A stretch of 64,000 bases of DNA. Origin: Polyangiaceae bacterium. Lineage in GTDB: Bacteria; Myxococcota_A; Polyangia; Polyangiales; Polyangiaceae. The position numbers and the translations under genes are program-made. The DNA is taken from positions 124,001 through 188,000 of the forward strand of contig JAICTZ010000013.1 of NCBI GenBank assembly GCA_025936115.1, given 5' to 3'. The notes beneath the pieces were generated by a model. It was given only the letters and a program-made list of their open reading frames with translations, was not told where the DNA came from and searched no databases. This document shows, piece by piece, positions 9,501-18,197 of this stretch; positions within the stretch are counted from its first letter, which is position 1, and every line of letters begins with the position of its first letter.

Positions 9501-12500
9501 CGTAGCGCCGTTTCGAGCAAATCCGCTTCGCGCTCGCTCTCGAGCGCCGATTCGAACGCCGATTCGAGGAATTCGGCGGCGCGGCCGTCGTCGCCGCGCC
9601 GCGCGGCGATCTCGCCGAGGGCGACGAGCGCTTCGGTGCGACCGGGACCGCTCTCGTCCTTGCCCGCCGTGAGCAGGAGCGCGCGATACATCCGCTCGGC
9701 GCGATCGAGCTCGCCTTGGCGAAACGCCACGTTCGCCAGCAACTGCGTGATCCCCGCGTGCGTCGGATCGATGCGCGACGCGATGTCGAGCTCGACGAGC
9801 GCCTCCGGATCCGCGCCGGACGCCAGGAGCACCCGCGCGAGCTCGAAGTGCACCTGCGCGCGATCCTTGGGCCGCCGCGCGCCGTAGCGCTGGATCTGCT
9901 CGCGCAGCACGCGGGCGGCGTCGTCGTTGCGGTTCGACGCATGTAGCGCGAGCGCGAGCGAAACCCGGAGCTCGGCGTCGTCCTGGGCGAGCTCGACGGC
10001 TTGCTCGAGCAGCGGTACCGCCGACGCCGGATCGCTGCGTTCCTCGACGTGCAGCGTCGCCGCTTCCCGCAGGTAGGCGAGGCGCGCGGGCGCCTCGACG
10101 GCACGGCGAGCTTCCTCTTCGAGCAGCGCCGCGAGCGCCGCGTAGTCGCGCGCGTCGCGATAGAGCTCGCCGAGACGGCGCCGTACGGCTGCCGTTTCGA
10201 GCGCGTGGCGCTGCGCGTGCTCGAGGCACTCGCGGGCGCGCTTGGCGTCGCCGAGCGTCGTGTACGCCGCGGCGAGCCGGAGTGAGCGCTCACCGAGCGT
10301 CTCCGCCGACGATACCGCGCACAGCCGTTCGAGAGCGCGCGCCGCGCTCGCCGGATCGCCCGCGGCGTCGTGAATGCGCGCGAGCGCTTCGAGCGCCGCT
10401 TCCCCACCGAGGTCGGCGCCGCGCTGGTAATCGGCGAGCGCGCGTTCGGCGTCGCCGAGATCGCTCTCCGCGATCGCGGCCGCGCGGGTCCAAAGCGCCG
10501 CGGCGCCCGCTTCGTCGCCGCGCTCGGCGCGCGCGCGCCCCTGTGCTTCCCAGAGATCGCAGAGCTCGGCGTGACGGCCGCGCTCCTCGAGCAGCGCGGA
10601 GAGTCGCGTCACGCACACGAGCGCGACTTCGTCCGCCGGATCGTCCGTCACGAGCTCGTCGAACAGCGTGATCGCCCGTTCGCCGTCGAACAGTCGATCG
10701 GAGACGAGACAAGCCGCGTCGCGCCTGAGCTCGCGCCGGTACGTGGTCGGGAACGGGAGCACGGACGCCGCGAGCAGCCGCTCGACGGCCTCGCCGTCGC
10801 GTCCGGCGTGGACGAGCCGCTCGGTGTGCTGCCCGATGGCCCAGCGTACGGTGGGCTCGGCGTTCTCGTCGCCGGTCTGCCAGCGTTCGAGCGCGAGCGA
10901 AAACAGGCGTTCGGCCGTGGCGATGTCGAGGTCCGGCTTGCCGCGCAGGTTGCCGGCGACGCGCGTGGCCGCGTCCCAGTCGAGAGCCCGCGCGTAAGCT
11001 TCGATGGCCGCGAGCGGCTCGTCGGTGCGCTCTTCGTAGAGAGCGCCGAGGCGTCGTTCGAGCTCCGCTCGCCGCGCGGGCGTTTTCTCGCGGGCGATCT
11101 CGCCCGTCGTGAGCTGCGCGAGCTCGGGATAGAGACCGCCTTCGGCCAGGAGCTCGCCGAGCCGCTCGAAGCTCTCCTGATCGGGGCCGTGGATTTCCCG
11201 CACGCGGCGCCACGCCTCGCACGCGGCCGGCAGATCGCGCTTGATGCTCGTGTGAATTTGCGCGATGCGCACGCGGTCGCTCCGCGCGGCGTCCGCTGCG
11301 ACGAGCGCGGCCCGGGCCTCGAGCGCCGTCACGAGGTCGTCCCAGCGTTCGGCGGCTTCGAGCGCCCGGATCAAGCCGTCGAGCGCCGTTACGTCTTCGT
11401 CATCGAGCGCGAGCCGCGCTCGGTAATCGCGAATGGCGCGCGCCGGATCGCCGAGCTTGTCGAGAGCGCGTCCGGCGGCCTCGCCGAGGGCTTCGCGCCG
11501 CGCGTCGAGCTCGGGCTCGAGCGCCGCGAGCACTTCGAGCAGCCCCACTAGCTCGAGATCGGCGCCGTCGAGCCGCAGGAGCTCCGCCAAGCGCCTTCCG
11601 GCTTCGAGCGCAATCGCCGGTGCGGCTTCCCGGAGCGCCACCACCTGCCGCATCAAATCCTCGGCGCGCGCCATAGCGCCGAGCGCGCGATCGCACACCG
11701 TCGCCGCCTCCCACAAAAGCTCGGCCTTGACGGCGGGGTCTTCGACGTCGCTTGCGATCTGCACCAAGGCGTCCGCGCGGCGATCCTCGGCCGGCAGTCG
11801 CCCGGCGAGATCGGCGAGTCGCGCGCGGTGCTCGCGCTTCGGCTCGATGGCGACGAGCTCGAGCAGTGTCTCGAACGCTCCGGGCGCGTCAGCGAGCGCC
11901 TCCAGCCGGAGCTCGGCGACTTCACTCAGGAGCTTCGCGCGTTCGGCCCAGTCCGTGGAGGAATCGACCTCGATCTCGAGCATGCGCACGACATCGACGG
12001 TGCTCTTTTGCGCGCGGTATCGCCGCTCGAGCAAGCGCGCCGCGCTCTCGAGCACGCTCGGCTCGCCTTCGGCCACCGTTTGCGTGCGGGCCGCCCCGAG
12101 CGCCAGCATGCGCTCGAGCAGCGCCACGGCGCCGGCCTCGTTTTCGCCCCGCCCGAGCAGGTCGCGCGCGAGCGCGAACGCGGGCGGCGTCTCGCCCAGA
12201 TCGAGCCACAAAGCCGCGATGCGCGCCCCGAGATCGCCGCGCTCCTCGACGCCCGAGGACGCAAGCCGCGCGGTCAAGAGGTCGATCAGCGGGCGAGTGC
12301 GGCCGTGGCGCTCGTACAGGCGCTCGAGCGTCGCTTCGACGCGCGTGTCGCCCGGCGCCAGGCGATTGAGCCGCTCGAGGTAACCGAGCGCGCGTTCGGC
12401 GTCTCCGGCGAAATCCTTCGCGGCCATCGCCGCTTCGCGCAAGAGCGCGACCTGCTCGCTGACTTCACCGCCCGCTGCGAGGCGCGCGTCGTAAAGAGCG

Positions 12501-15500
12501 AACAGATCCTGCCAGCGTCCCGACGAGTTGAACGTGAGCTTCAGGCGGTCGAACGCCCAGCCCGCGGTCGGCGCGAGCTTCAGCACGCGTTCGAGCACGC
12601 GCAAGATACGATCCGGATCGTCGAACCACTCCTCGAGGAATTCGACCATGCGTTGGCCCATGGCTTCGGCCACGGCCGGCGACAGCTCGCGTTCGAGCGC
12701 TCGCTCGTAAGCGTCGGCGACGGGCGCGGGATCTCCGAGCCGCCGCGTGATCTCGTGGGCGGCTTCCCAGAGATCGGTCTCTTCGGGCGCGGCTTCCGCG
12801 CCTTGCAGGGCGAGCCGGAGCCCTTCTTGCGGCTGATCTTGTTTGGTCTTGAGCAATTGCGACAACCAGCGCGTCCGAGCGCGCGCAAGCTCGGGCGCTT
12901 CGGCAGACACGGCGAGCAGCGCCTCGATCACCTCGGCGCGGCTCACGCGGTCGTCGGACACCTGCGCGAGGCGTTCGAGCATCGCGGAGGCGCGCGCGCG
13001 ACACTCCGGCAAATCGAACGTGCGGTGAACGATACGCAGTGCTTCGAGATCTCCCGGGTTCGCTTCCAGCACGGGCGCGAGCACGTCGAGCGCCTCGAGC
13101 GGACGGCCGAGCGGTGAAACGAGCAGCGCCGCGAGCTTCACGGACGCGGCGTGCCGCGCTTCGCCTTCCGAGCGCGTCTTGAGCGCCTCGAGCGCCGCAC
13201 GCGCCTGCTCGGTCCTGCCGAGCCCGAGCTCGAGCCGCGCCATCTCGCTCCACGCGTCCACGCGCTCCGGATCGAGCTCTACGATGCGCGCGTACAGATC
13301 GGCCGCGCCTTCCTTGTTGCCGAGCCGCGTCTCTTCGGCGAGCGCCCATTCGCCGAGCACGTCCGTCGGGCTCGCCGTGCGCGCGAGCCGCCACTCGAAG
13401 AGCCAGCGGATGTCGAGCGCGCGCGCCGGGGTGAGCGGCGCATTTTGCAAAAATGCGGTGAACGCCTCGGCGTCGGCGCCGGCGTCCTCGCCCGCCCGCT
13501 CGAGCAGCGAGCGGTAGAGGGCCACCGCCTCGTCTTCCCTGCCCGGCAAAGAGCCGATCGCCCGCGCTTTGGCGAGCAGCAAATGCCTCGCTCGCGCCGC
13601 GCCCACGCGCGCAATTCCCGCGTCGATCAAGCGCACGAACGCGTCGAGCCGTCCGCTCGCCACGGCGCGATCCTCGAGCCCGAGCAGCAGCATGATCACG
13701 TCGCGCTCGCCCGCGAGTCCTACGAGCACGCCGAACACTTCTTCGAGCCGCTCCCAGTCGCCTGCCTCGGCGAGCAGCTCCGCCAGCCGTTCGGCGGCTT
13801 CGCGCGAGCTCGGATCGGCGTCGAGCACGCGCTCGTAGAGTTGACGGGCGCGTTCGGGATCGCCGCCCGGCGACTCACACAAACGCGCGCCTTCGAGCCA
13901 GACCCGCGCGGCCGTGACGCGATCGTCGAGCATCCAAGCGAGCACGTTGCCGAGCCGTTCGAGTAAGGCGCCGCGCGCCGCGGGCTCCGCCGTGTGCGCG
14001 AGCGCGCGTTCGAGGGCCGCGCGCGCGGTCGCGCCGTCGCCGCATTCACGCGCCAAATGCTCGACGGCTTCGAGCACCTCGTCGGAAAGATCCGCGCTCT
14101 GCATCAACTCGCGGTAGTGCGTGAGCGCCGCGCCGCTGTCGCCACGGTAGCCTGCGACTTCACCGAGCCGGAGCAAGAGCAGATTCTTGCGGTCACCCTC
14201 GGCGAACGGCAGCGCGCGTGTGAGCTCCTCGTAGAGCGCGGGCCAGTCGTTCATCTCGGTGAGCGCCGCGACGAGCGCGTCGTGCGCGATGAGGTCGCGC
14301 GGTTCTTCTTCGAGCGCGCGGTGCCAGAGCGCGAGCGCGCCCGGTAGGTCGCTGAGCTCGCGTGATTTCAGCGCCGCCATGGCGTGCAAGAGCTCGCGTC
14401 GCCGCGCCGGCTCCCGTTCCTCGGCAAACGCGGATTCGTAGAGCGCGAGGCGCTGCTCGGGCGCGCCTTGCTGAGCCAAAAGCTCGTCGACCCGCAGCAT
14501 GAGCTCGCGTGAGCTCGGGGCGTACGCGAGCGCGCGCCGATACACTTCGATCGCGCGCGGCAGATCGCCCGCGTCGGCCAGCGCGGCGCCGGCGAGACGG
14601 GCGAGCTCGAAGAGCTCCGGCGTGTCGACGGCGCGCTGGCCCAGGGCGTCCGCGAGGAAAATCGCGCGCCACTGGCCGTTACCGTGAGCGCTCAGCCGCT
14701 CGACGTGCCCGAGCCAAGTCGCGACGTCGCCGCCGAGAGCGACGGCGCGCTCGAGTCCCCAGCCCGCGAGCTCGAGCGCTTGATCGGCGTTACCGAGCTT
14801 GTGCTCGGCGATCTCGAGCGCCTCGCTGAGCGCGGGCAGCACCATTTCGGCTGGTCCGAGCTCGGCGCGCGCCTCGAGCACGCGCACGATGCCGGCGAAC
14901 GCGCCTTCGGCGCGGTAAATGGGTTCGAGCACGTCGGCCGCGAACAGCCGGGTCTCGCCCGCCGCGAGCAGACGCTCGAGGGCAGCGCGTGCCGTCTGCT
15001 CGCCGGGATCGGCGCGCAGCACCTCCGAAAACGTGCGCAGCGCGCTCTCGACGTCGCCCAGGTGACTGAGCCTGAGCTGTCCGATACGCACGAGCAGCGG
15101 CAAGCGCTCCGCGGGCGTCGCGTGCTCACTGCGGCGCTCGAGCAGAGCGATCACGTCGGCGTAGCGCCCTTCCGCTTCGAGTAGCGGCAAGAGCCGCTCG
15201 TCGATCGCGGCGCTGTGCCCGTAGCGCTCGGCGAGCGACAGCCAAGCGACGATCGCGGCGGCGCGATCCCGCGGCCGGCGAGAGCGCATGTCGGCCGCGC
15301 GAAACGCGAGCGCGCGCGCCTCGTCAGGGTCCTTCGCGGATTCGGCGAGCAGGCCGAGCACGTCGGCCATGCCCTCCTCGTCGCCGGAATCGCGGTAAAT
15401 CACCTCGAGCCGCTCGAGCGCCTCGTTGTTCCACGGCGACCCGATCAGCGCGCGCCACGCCGTCGCGGCGCGCGCGGCCTCGCTCGGCTGCTGATCGATG

Positions 15501-16948
15501 AGCCGCGCCAGCCTGCGCGCCATCGCCTGGCGCTCTTCGCGTTCCGGCTCGAGCTTGATCGCGAGCTCGAGCGCGGCAGCGAGCGGGGCTGGCTCCTTCG
15601 TCTCGTGATAGAGCTCGGCGAGGCGCTTGGCCGCGCGCAGGGTTGCGCGGTCGTCCGCGGCGAACTCCGTCGCGAGCTGGAACGCGGCGGTCGCGCGCCC
15701 CGTGTCGCCAGAACGCAAGTACACGTCGCCCACGTCCGCGGCGACGCGCGCGCGCACGGCAGGATCGCGGCTCGTCTGCAGAGCGCGCGAGAGCAGCCGC
15801 GCCGCCTGCGCCGACTGCTCGAGCGAAAGACTCAGCGTGACGAAGCGCTGCCGCAAATCGTCGTCGCCCGGATCGCCCGCCACGACGGGACCGATGAGCT
15901 CGAGCGCGCCCGCGGCGTCTCCGAGCACGTCCTGCCGCAAAATCCCGAGTTTACGCTGGACCTCGACGCGCCGCGGCCCGCGCACCTGCTTGAGCTCGAA
16001 ACCGAGCATCGCGACGGCTTTGTCGATTTCGCCCGTGCGCTCGTACGCCGTCGACAGCGACGCCGCCGCGCGCAAGCCGAGCTGGCGATGCTCGACGAGC
16101 TCCTCGGCGAGTTTCCGCGCGTGAACGTGCGCCGGATCGATGACGAGCAAGCCCTCGACGTGAGCGAGCGCGCGCTGCGGGTCACGCAGCACGCCGAGGC
16201 AGATATCCATCGCCTGCTCGCGCAAAAGCTTGGCCTCGTCGGGCGCGGGGGGCGGGTCGTGTTTGAGCGACGCTTCGAGGATCTCGACCACCTGCTGGTG
16301 GCGGCCCGCCGCGATCAAGCGCCGCATCAAATCGTCGCGGACGCCGCTGTCGGAGGTATCGAGCGCGAAGAGCTGCAGCTCGACCTCGATGGCCAGATCG
16401 CCCGAAGCGCGATCGCTCGCGAGCAGCATCGCCGCGCGACGCAAGAGCGGTAAGCGCGCGGCCGGTTCCGCGCTGCGCTGGCTAGCGTCGAAGTAGTGCC
16501 GCGCCAGCCTGCCGGCGCCCTCGGGGCCGGCCAGGAGTTCTTCGAGCAGCGCAAAGGCTTCCTGGTGCCCGGGCACCGCGGCGACCGCCCGCTCGGCCGC
16601 GGCGGCGGCGCCGTGCGCATCCCCAAGCACTTCCGCGAAGAACGACGCCGCGCGCAGGTGCAGATGCGCCTGGTGCTCGGGTTGCATCAACTTGATGCGC
16701 TTGTCCGTCGCGACGTGCTCGTACGCGAGTGCCAGATCGGCGACTTGGCCGTTGCGCACGACCGATTCGTGGAGCTTGTCCCACGCTTCGGCGGTGTCCT
16801 CCCCCTTGCCGAGCGCCATCAGCAGGAGATCGAGCACCTCCGCCGGTTGCTCGACTTTGCTGTCGAGCGCTTCTTGGGTTTCCCAGAGTTTGAGGGCGAG
16901 GGCGCTCACTGCGCGCCGTGCTGCTGATTTCGGTGCGACCGACGTCAT
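6551..16948 (-). CDS. Giant TPR-repeat protein (3,465 residues)
   Basis: One uninterrupted frame of 10.4 kb. The protein is built almost wholly of Ala/Leu/Glu/Arg-rich helical pairs of about 34 residues with TPR spacing (for example RAL-YAPSSRELMLR, ALELAGWGLERAVALGGD, EALERLEVIYRDSGD), from near residue 60 to the C-terminus. No signal peptide, membrane segment or catalytic domain is visible, so it reads as a cytoplasmic scaffold. The reverse strand has long spurious open frames because of codon bias. It starts just downstream of a long inverted repeat, and a zinc-ribbon gene follows. Partner and process unknown; TPR solenoids bind proteins. Confidence 0.9.
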   Translation of the reverse strand: MTSVAPKSAARRAVSALALKLWETQEALDSKVEQPAEVLDLLLMALGKGEDTAEAWDKLHESVVRNGQVADLALAYEHVATDKRIKLMQPEHQAHLHLRAASFFAEVLGDAHGAAAAAERAVAAVPGHQEAFALLEELLAGPEGAGRLARHYFDASQRSAEPAARLPLLRRAAMLLASDRASGDLAIEVELQLFALDTSDSGVRDDLMRRLIAAGRHQQVVEILEASLKHDPPPAPDEAKLLREQAMDICLGVLRDPQRALAHVEGLLVIDPAHVHARKLAEELVEHRQLGLRAAASLSTAYERTGEIDKAVAMLGFELKQVRGPRRVEVQRKLGILRQDVLGDAAGALELIGPVVAGDPGDDDLRQRFVTLSLSLEQSAQAARLLSRALQTSRDPAVRARVAADVGDVYLRSGDTGRATAAFQLATEFAADDRATLRAAKRLAELYHETKEPAPLAAALELAIKLEPEREERQAMARRLARLIDQQPSEAARAATAWRALIGSPWNNEALERLEVIYRDSGDEEGMADVLGLLAESAKDPDEARALAFRAADMRSRRPRDRAAAIVAWLSLAERYGHSAAIDERLLPLLEAEGRYADVIALLERRSEHATPAERLPLLVRIGQLRLSHLGDVESALRTFSEVLRADPGEQTARAALERLLAAGETRLFAADVLEPIYRAEGAFAGIVRVLEARAELGPAEMVLPALSEALEIAEHKLGNADQALELAGWGLERAVALGGDVATWLGHVERLSAHGNGQWRAIFLADALGQRAVDTPELFELARLAGAALADAGDLPRAIEVYRRALAYAPSSRELMLRVDELLAQQGAPEQRLALYESAFAEEREPARRRELLHAMAALKSRELSDLPGALALWHRALEEEPRDLIAHDALVAALTEMNDWPALYEELTRALPFAEGDRKNLLLLRLGEVAGYRGDSGAALTHYRELMQSADLSDEVLEAVEHLARECGDGATARAALERALAHTAEPAARGALLERLGNVLAWMLDDRVTAARVWLEGARLCESPGGDPERARQLYERVLDADPSSREAAERLAELLAEAGDWERLEEVFGVLVGLAGERDVIMLLLGLEDRAVASGRLDAFVRLIDAGIARVGAARARHLLLAKARAIGSLPGREDEAVALYRSLLERAGEDAGADAEAFTAFLQNAPLTPARALDIRWLFEWRLARTASPTDVLGEWALAEETRLGNKEGAADLYARIVELDPERVDAWSEMARLELGLGRTEQARAALEALKTRSEGEARHAASVKLAALLVSPLGRPLEALDVLAPVLEANPGDLEALRIVHRTFDLPECRARASAMLERLAQVSDDRVSRAEVIEALLAVSAEAPELARARTRWLSQLLKTKQDQPQEGLRLALQGAEAAPEETDLWEAAHEITRRLGDPAPVADAYERALERELSPAVAEAMGQRMVEFLEEWFDDPDRILRVLERVLKLAPTAGWAFDRLKLTFNSSGRWQDLFALYDARLAAGGEVSEQVALLREAAMAAKDFAGDAERALGYLERLNRLAPGDTRVEATLERLYERHGRTRPLIDLLTARLASSGVEERGDLGARIAALWLDLGETPPAFALARDLLGRGENEAGAVALLERMLALGAARTQTVAEGEPSVLESAARLLERRYRAQKSTVDVVRMLEIEVDSSTDWAERAKLLSEVAELRLEALADAPGAFETLLELVAIEPKREHRARLADLAGRLPAEDRRADALVQIASDVEDPAVKAELLWEAATVCDRALGAMARAEDLMRQVVALREAAPAIALEAGRRLAELLRLDGADLELVGLLEVLAALEPELDARREALGEAAGRALDKLGDPARAIRDYRARLALDDEDVTALDGLIRALEAAERWDDLVTALEARAALVAADAARSDRVRIAQIHTSIKRDLPAACEAWRRVREIHGPDQESFERLGELLAEGGLYPELAQLTTGEIAREKTPARRAELERRLGALYEERTDEPLAAIEAYARALDWDAATRVAGNLRGKPDLDIATAERLFSLALERWQTGDENAEPTVRWAIGQHTERLVHAGRDGEAVERLLAASVLPFPTTYRRELRRDAACLVSDRLFDGERAITLFDELVTDDPADEVALVCVTRLSALLEERGRHAELCDLWEAQGRARAERGDEAGAAALWTRAAAIAESDLGDAERALADYQRGADLGGEAALEALARIHDAAGDPASAARALERLCAVSSAETLGERSLRLAAAYTTLGDAKRARECLEHAQRHALETAAVRRRLGELYRDARDYAALAALLEEEARRAVEAPARLAYLREAATLHVEERSDPASAVPLLEQAVELAQDDAELRVSLALALHASNRNDDAARVLREQIQRYGARRPKDRAQVHFELARVLLASGADPEALVELDIASRIDPTHAGITQLLANVAFRQGELDRAERMYRALLLTAGKDESGPGRTEALVALGEIAARRGDDGRAAEFLESAFESALESEREADLLETALRAAGRPRDIARLLEVRLAKKLAPERAARALAELAALKLAAGESTGFPQLLARTRAVLAELKRDKSLDDGAWSALGRAFEMFGDGEAAAAVLEERVALSSRSSRPPADAELFYRLAAARLAEPATRAQGLELLERAVELRFDPTEAERLLALDLGDAEREPKIAALRERVARETGNQQKLVGALADRVGLPEASMAMVREGVELAKELGDGTALEAILTRALHNEELVVSPSERGFLSLELASVLDAKGETERALDLWERAAGDLDAEEARSLLLTVAGRAEAAGDDARAVSVYLRVLADEPAEPNALPKLLAIYARLNKKKEWLALVEQAIAVVDNVVERSALRLEQARTLTGRKGGDARAIEVLRELLLDEPGHSEAFALLSELLERNRRHDELAELLSSELDAAVERRDTAYADVLAGRLITAYERAGRLGDALDVCVRALEFAPDDAELGRTLLRLAEATGEPDRIADALERLLARERGSRATELGKRLVKIREEQGDEAGAERALELACVASPEDPALLEGLIARLEARGENARAARLIASALENDPGDARLLTRLAEASAAAGDHEQALTALNGLLDARPNDVTLLKRRAGALTELGRELEALGDLERAYALDPALGDELVHALEQAAARAEPPEDSALALKLVDVLEGAGKLEDARARLAEFLSHKPDDLAGFRRLASLDQRLGNATEALLTLERLAALESDGGLIEVALALADAAEKAEQLETARPALERALEVDPEHPVLRARLEALYSASGAWRELGELLLQQAAMLTDETERLALVLRAAEALLMPGGDAETAVRVLEVARRDTPSSVEAAALLARAYAALGTPQKGLEVLQGVAQANRGRRTRALSAVYEQIAAIHLEDGILSDAHEALAKAFEADSKNARLALDLGRLSLEIEDVDAAQRAFRAVTIMRPPSAEGPGATPEEKAEANYHLAVMAQKQGDPRKARVLVSKALSDSPHHDGARALLAELDQRP

Positions 16949-17002
16949 GATTCAAAACGTCCGAGCGGCGCGGGAGTGGAATTCACCCTAGACTCGACTT
17001 GA

Positions 17003-17279
17003 GCAGTCTTGGAAGGCCAGATCGCGATCGGCCCGAACGGGAATTTGTCACGCGAAAGACCGGCGAGGCCGGTGGTTGGGCCACGTCAGCGCGGAAGAGT
17101 CGCGAAACTTTCGGAGCTATCATCGAAGCCGCACCTAGGAAAAGATCAGAATCGGGCTTCCCTTCGCGTATCCCTCGGGACGACCAGAGCGCCCTGATCG
17201 CAGCAATGCGCCGGCCTCGCCGGTGCTCGCGTGGCGCGCGCTCTCCCATGACGATCGTGATCTTTCCTTCCAAGACTGC
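17003..17279. repeat. Long imperfect inverted repeat in the gap upstream of the giant TPR gene
   Basis: The 411-bp gap 16949-17359 holds no convincing gene. Arms at 17003-17072 and 17211-17279 are inverted copies: 17003-17016 matches the reverse complement of 17266-17279 at 14 of 14 bases, the next 14 bases match with three differences, and 17059-17072 matches the reverse complement of 17211-17224 at 14 of 14, with a CACGCGA match just outside. The order of blocks is conserved in both arms, with about 138 bp between them. It could be a MITE-like element or an inverted duplication of a regulatory segment. Confidence 0.65.
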
Positions 17280-17359
17280 CAAACTCAAATCTAGAGTACA
17301 GGATCCGCGTCGCGCTTCGCCTCATTTGCGCAGCGATTATCGCCGTGCTGCGCAAATGA

Positions 17360-18196
17360 TCATGTACGAGATCCGAACCGCCGCGCGACCCGGAAGACGG
17401 AGCGCATGTAGGTGGGCGTGAGACGTGACAACCACCAGAGCGCGCGCGCTTCGAGTCCGACGGGTACGACGGCAATTCCGCGCTCTGCCGCGGCGACGAT
17501 TCGTTCGGCCACGCGTTCCGGAGTGAGCCGGCGCTTCCGTAAGAGCTCCCCCGCCGCCCGCCGAATGCCCTCGGGGTCGTCGCCGCGAACGCGGGCACGC
17601 TCGAGGATCGGCGTGTTCACGAAACCGGGACACACGACCGAGACCCCGATCCGGTGCGCGTCGAGCTCGTCGGAGAGTGCCTGGGAAAGGCCAAAAAGAG
17701 CGTGTTTGGTGGCGCCGTAGGCGGCAAGTTCGCTCTGAGTCCCGAACGCGGACGCCGACGCGACGTTCACGACGTACCCGCCGGTGCCCCGCGCGACCAT
17801 CGGTCTCAAACACGCGCGGCACACGTTGGCAGCCCCCTTCAGATTCACGTCGATCACGTAGTTCCAATCGTCCGGCGTCGTCTGGCTGAAGGGCCCGAGC
17901 ACGAGCACGCCCGCGGCGTTCACGACCAGATCCGGCACTCCGAGCGCGCCGCCGGCCGCGGCCATCCACTGCTCGACCTCGCCGCTTTGCGTCACGTCCG
18001 CGGCCCGGCACCAAACCGCGTGCCCCTCGGCGAGGAGCTCGCGCCCGACCGCAGCGAGCTTCTCCTGATTGACGTCGCAGAGCGCAACCTTTGCGCCGCG
18101 CCGCGCCAGGAGCCGTGCCGTCGCGCGGCCGATCCCGCTCGCCGCGCCCGTGACCACCGCGACGCGACCTCGAACCTGAACGAGCCCGTATGTCAT
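17360..18196 (-). CDS. Short-chain dehydrogenase/reductase (SDR)
   Basis: 278 residues, classical SDR. The Rossmann motif TGAASGIG is near the N-terminus, followed by DVN (acidic residue after strand 2), NAAGV, and the catalytic YGATK with an upstream Ser in NVASASAFG. The C-terminal part is basic and aromatic (WWLSRLTPTYMRSVF), as in SDRs that attach to membranes or act on lipophilic substrates. Only one base separates it from the DyP peroxidase stop upstream, so it is the last gene of that operon. Substrate cannot be told. Confidence 0.88.
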   Translation of the reverse strand: MTYGLVQVRGRVAVVTGAASGIGRATARLLARRGAKVALCDVNQEKLAAVGRELLAEGHAVWCRAADVTQSGEVEQWMAAAGGALGVPDLVVNAAGVLVLGPFSQTTPDDWNYVIDVNLKGAANVCRACLRPMVARGTGGYVVNVASASAFGTQSELAAYGATKHALFGLSQALSDELDAHRIGVSVVCPGFVNTPILERARVRGDDPEGIRRAAGELLRKRRLTPERVAERIVAAAERGIAVVPVGLEARALWWLSRLTPTYMRSVFRVARRFGSRT

Positions 18197-18197
18197 C

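Noticed and set aside
6560..16453. Very long plus-strand open frames opposite the giant TPR gene
   Set aside because: They are antisense to a continuous TPR coding frame, Arg-rich, and come from high-GC codon bias.
16983..17421. Short open frames on both strands in the gap before the TPR gene
   Set aside because: They overlap the inverted repeat, have no start context, and no recognisable domain; the similar LEG-I-I peptides result from the repeat itself.
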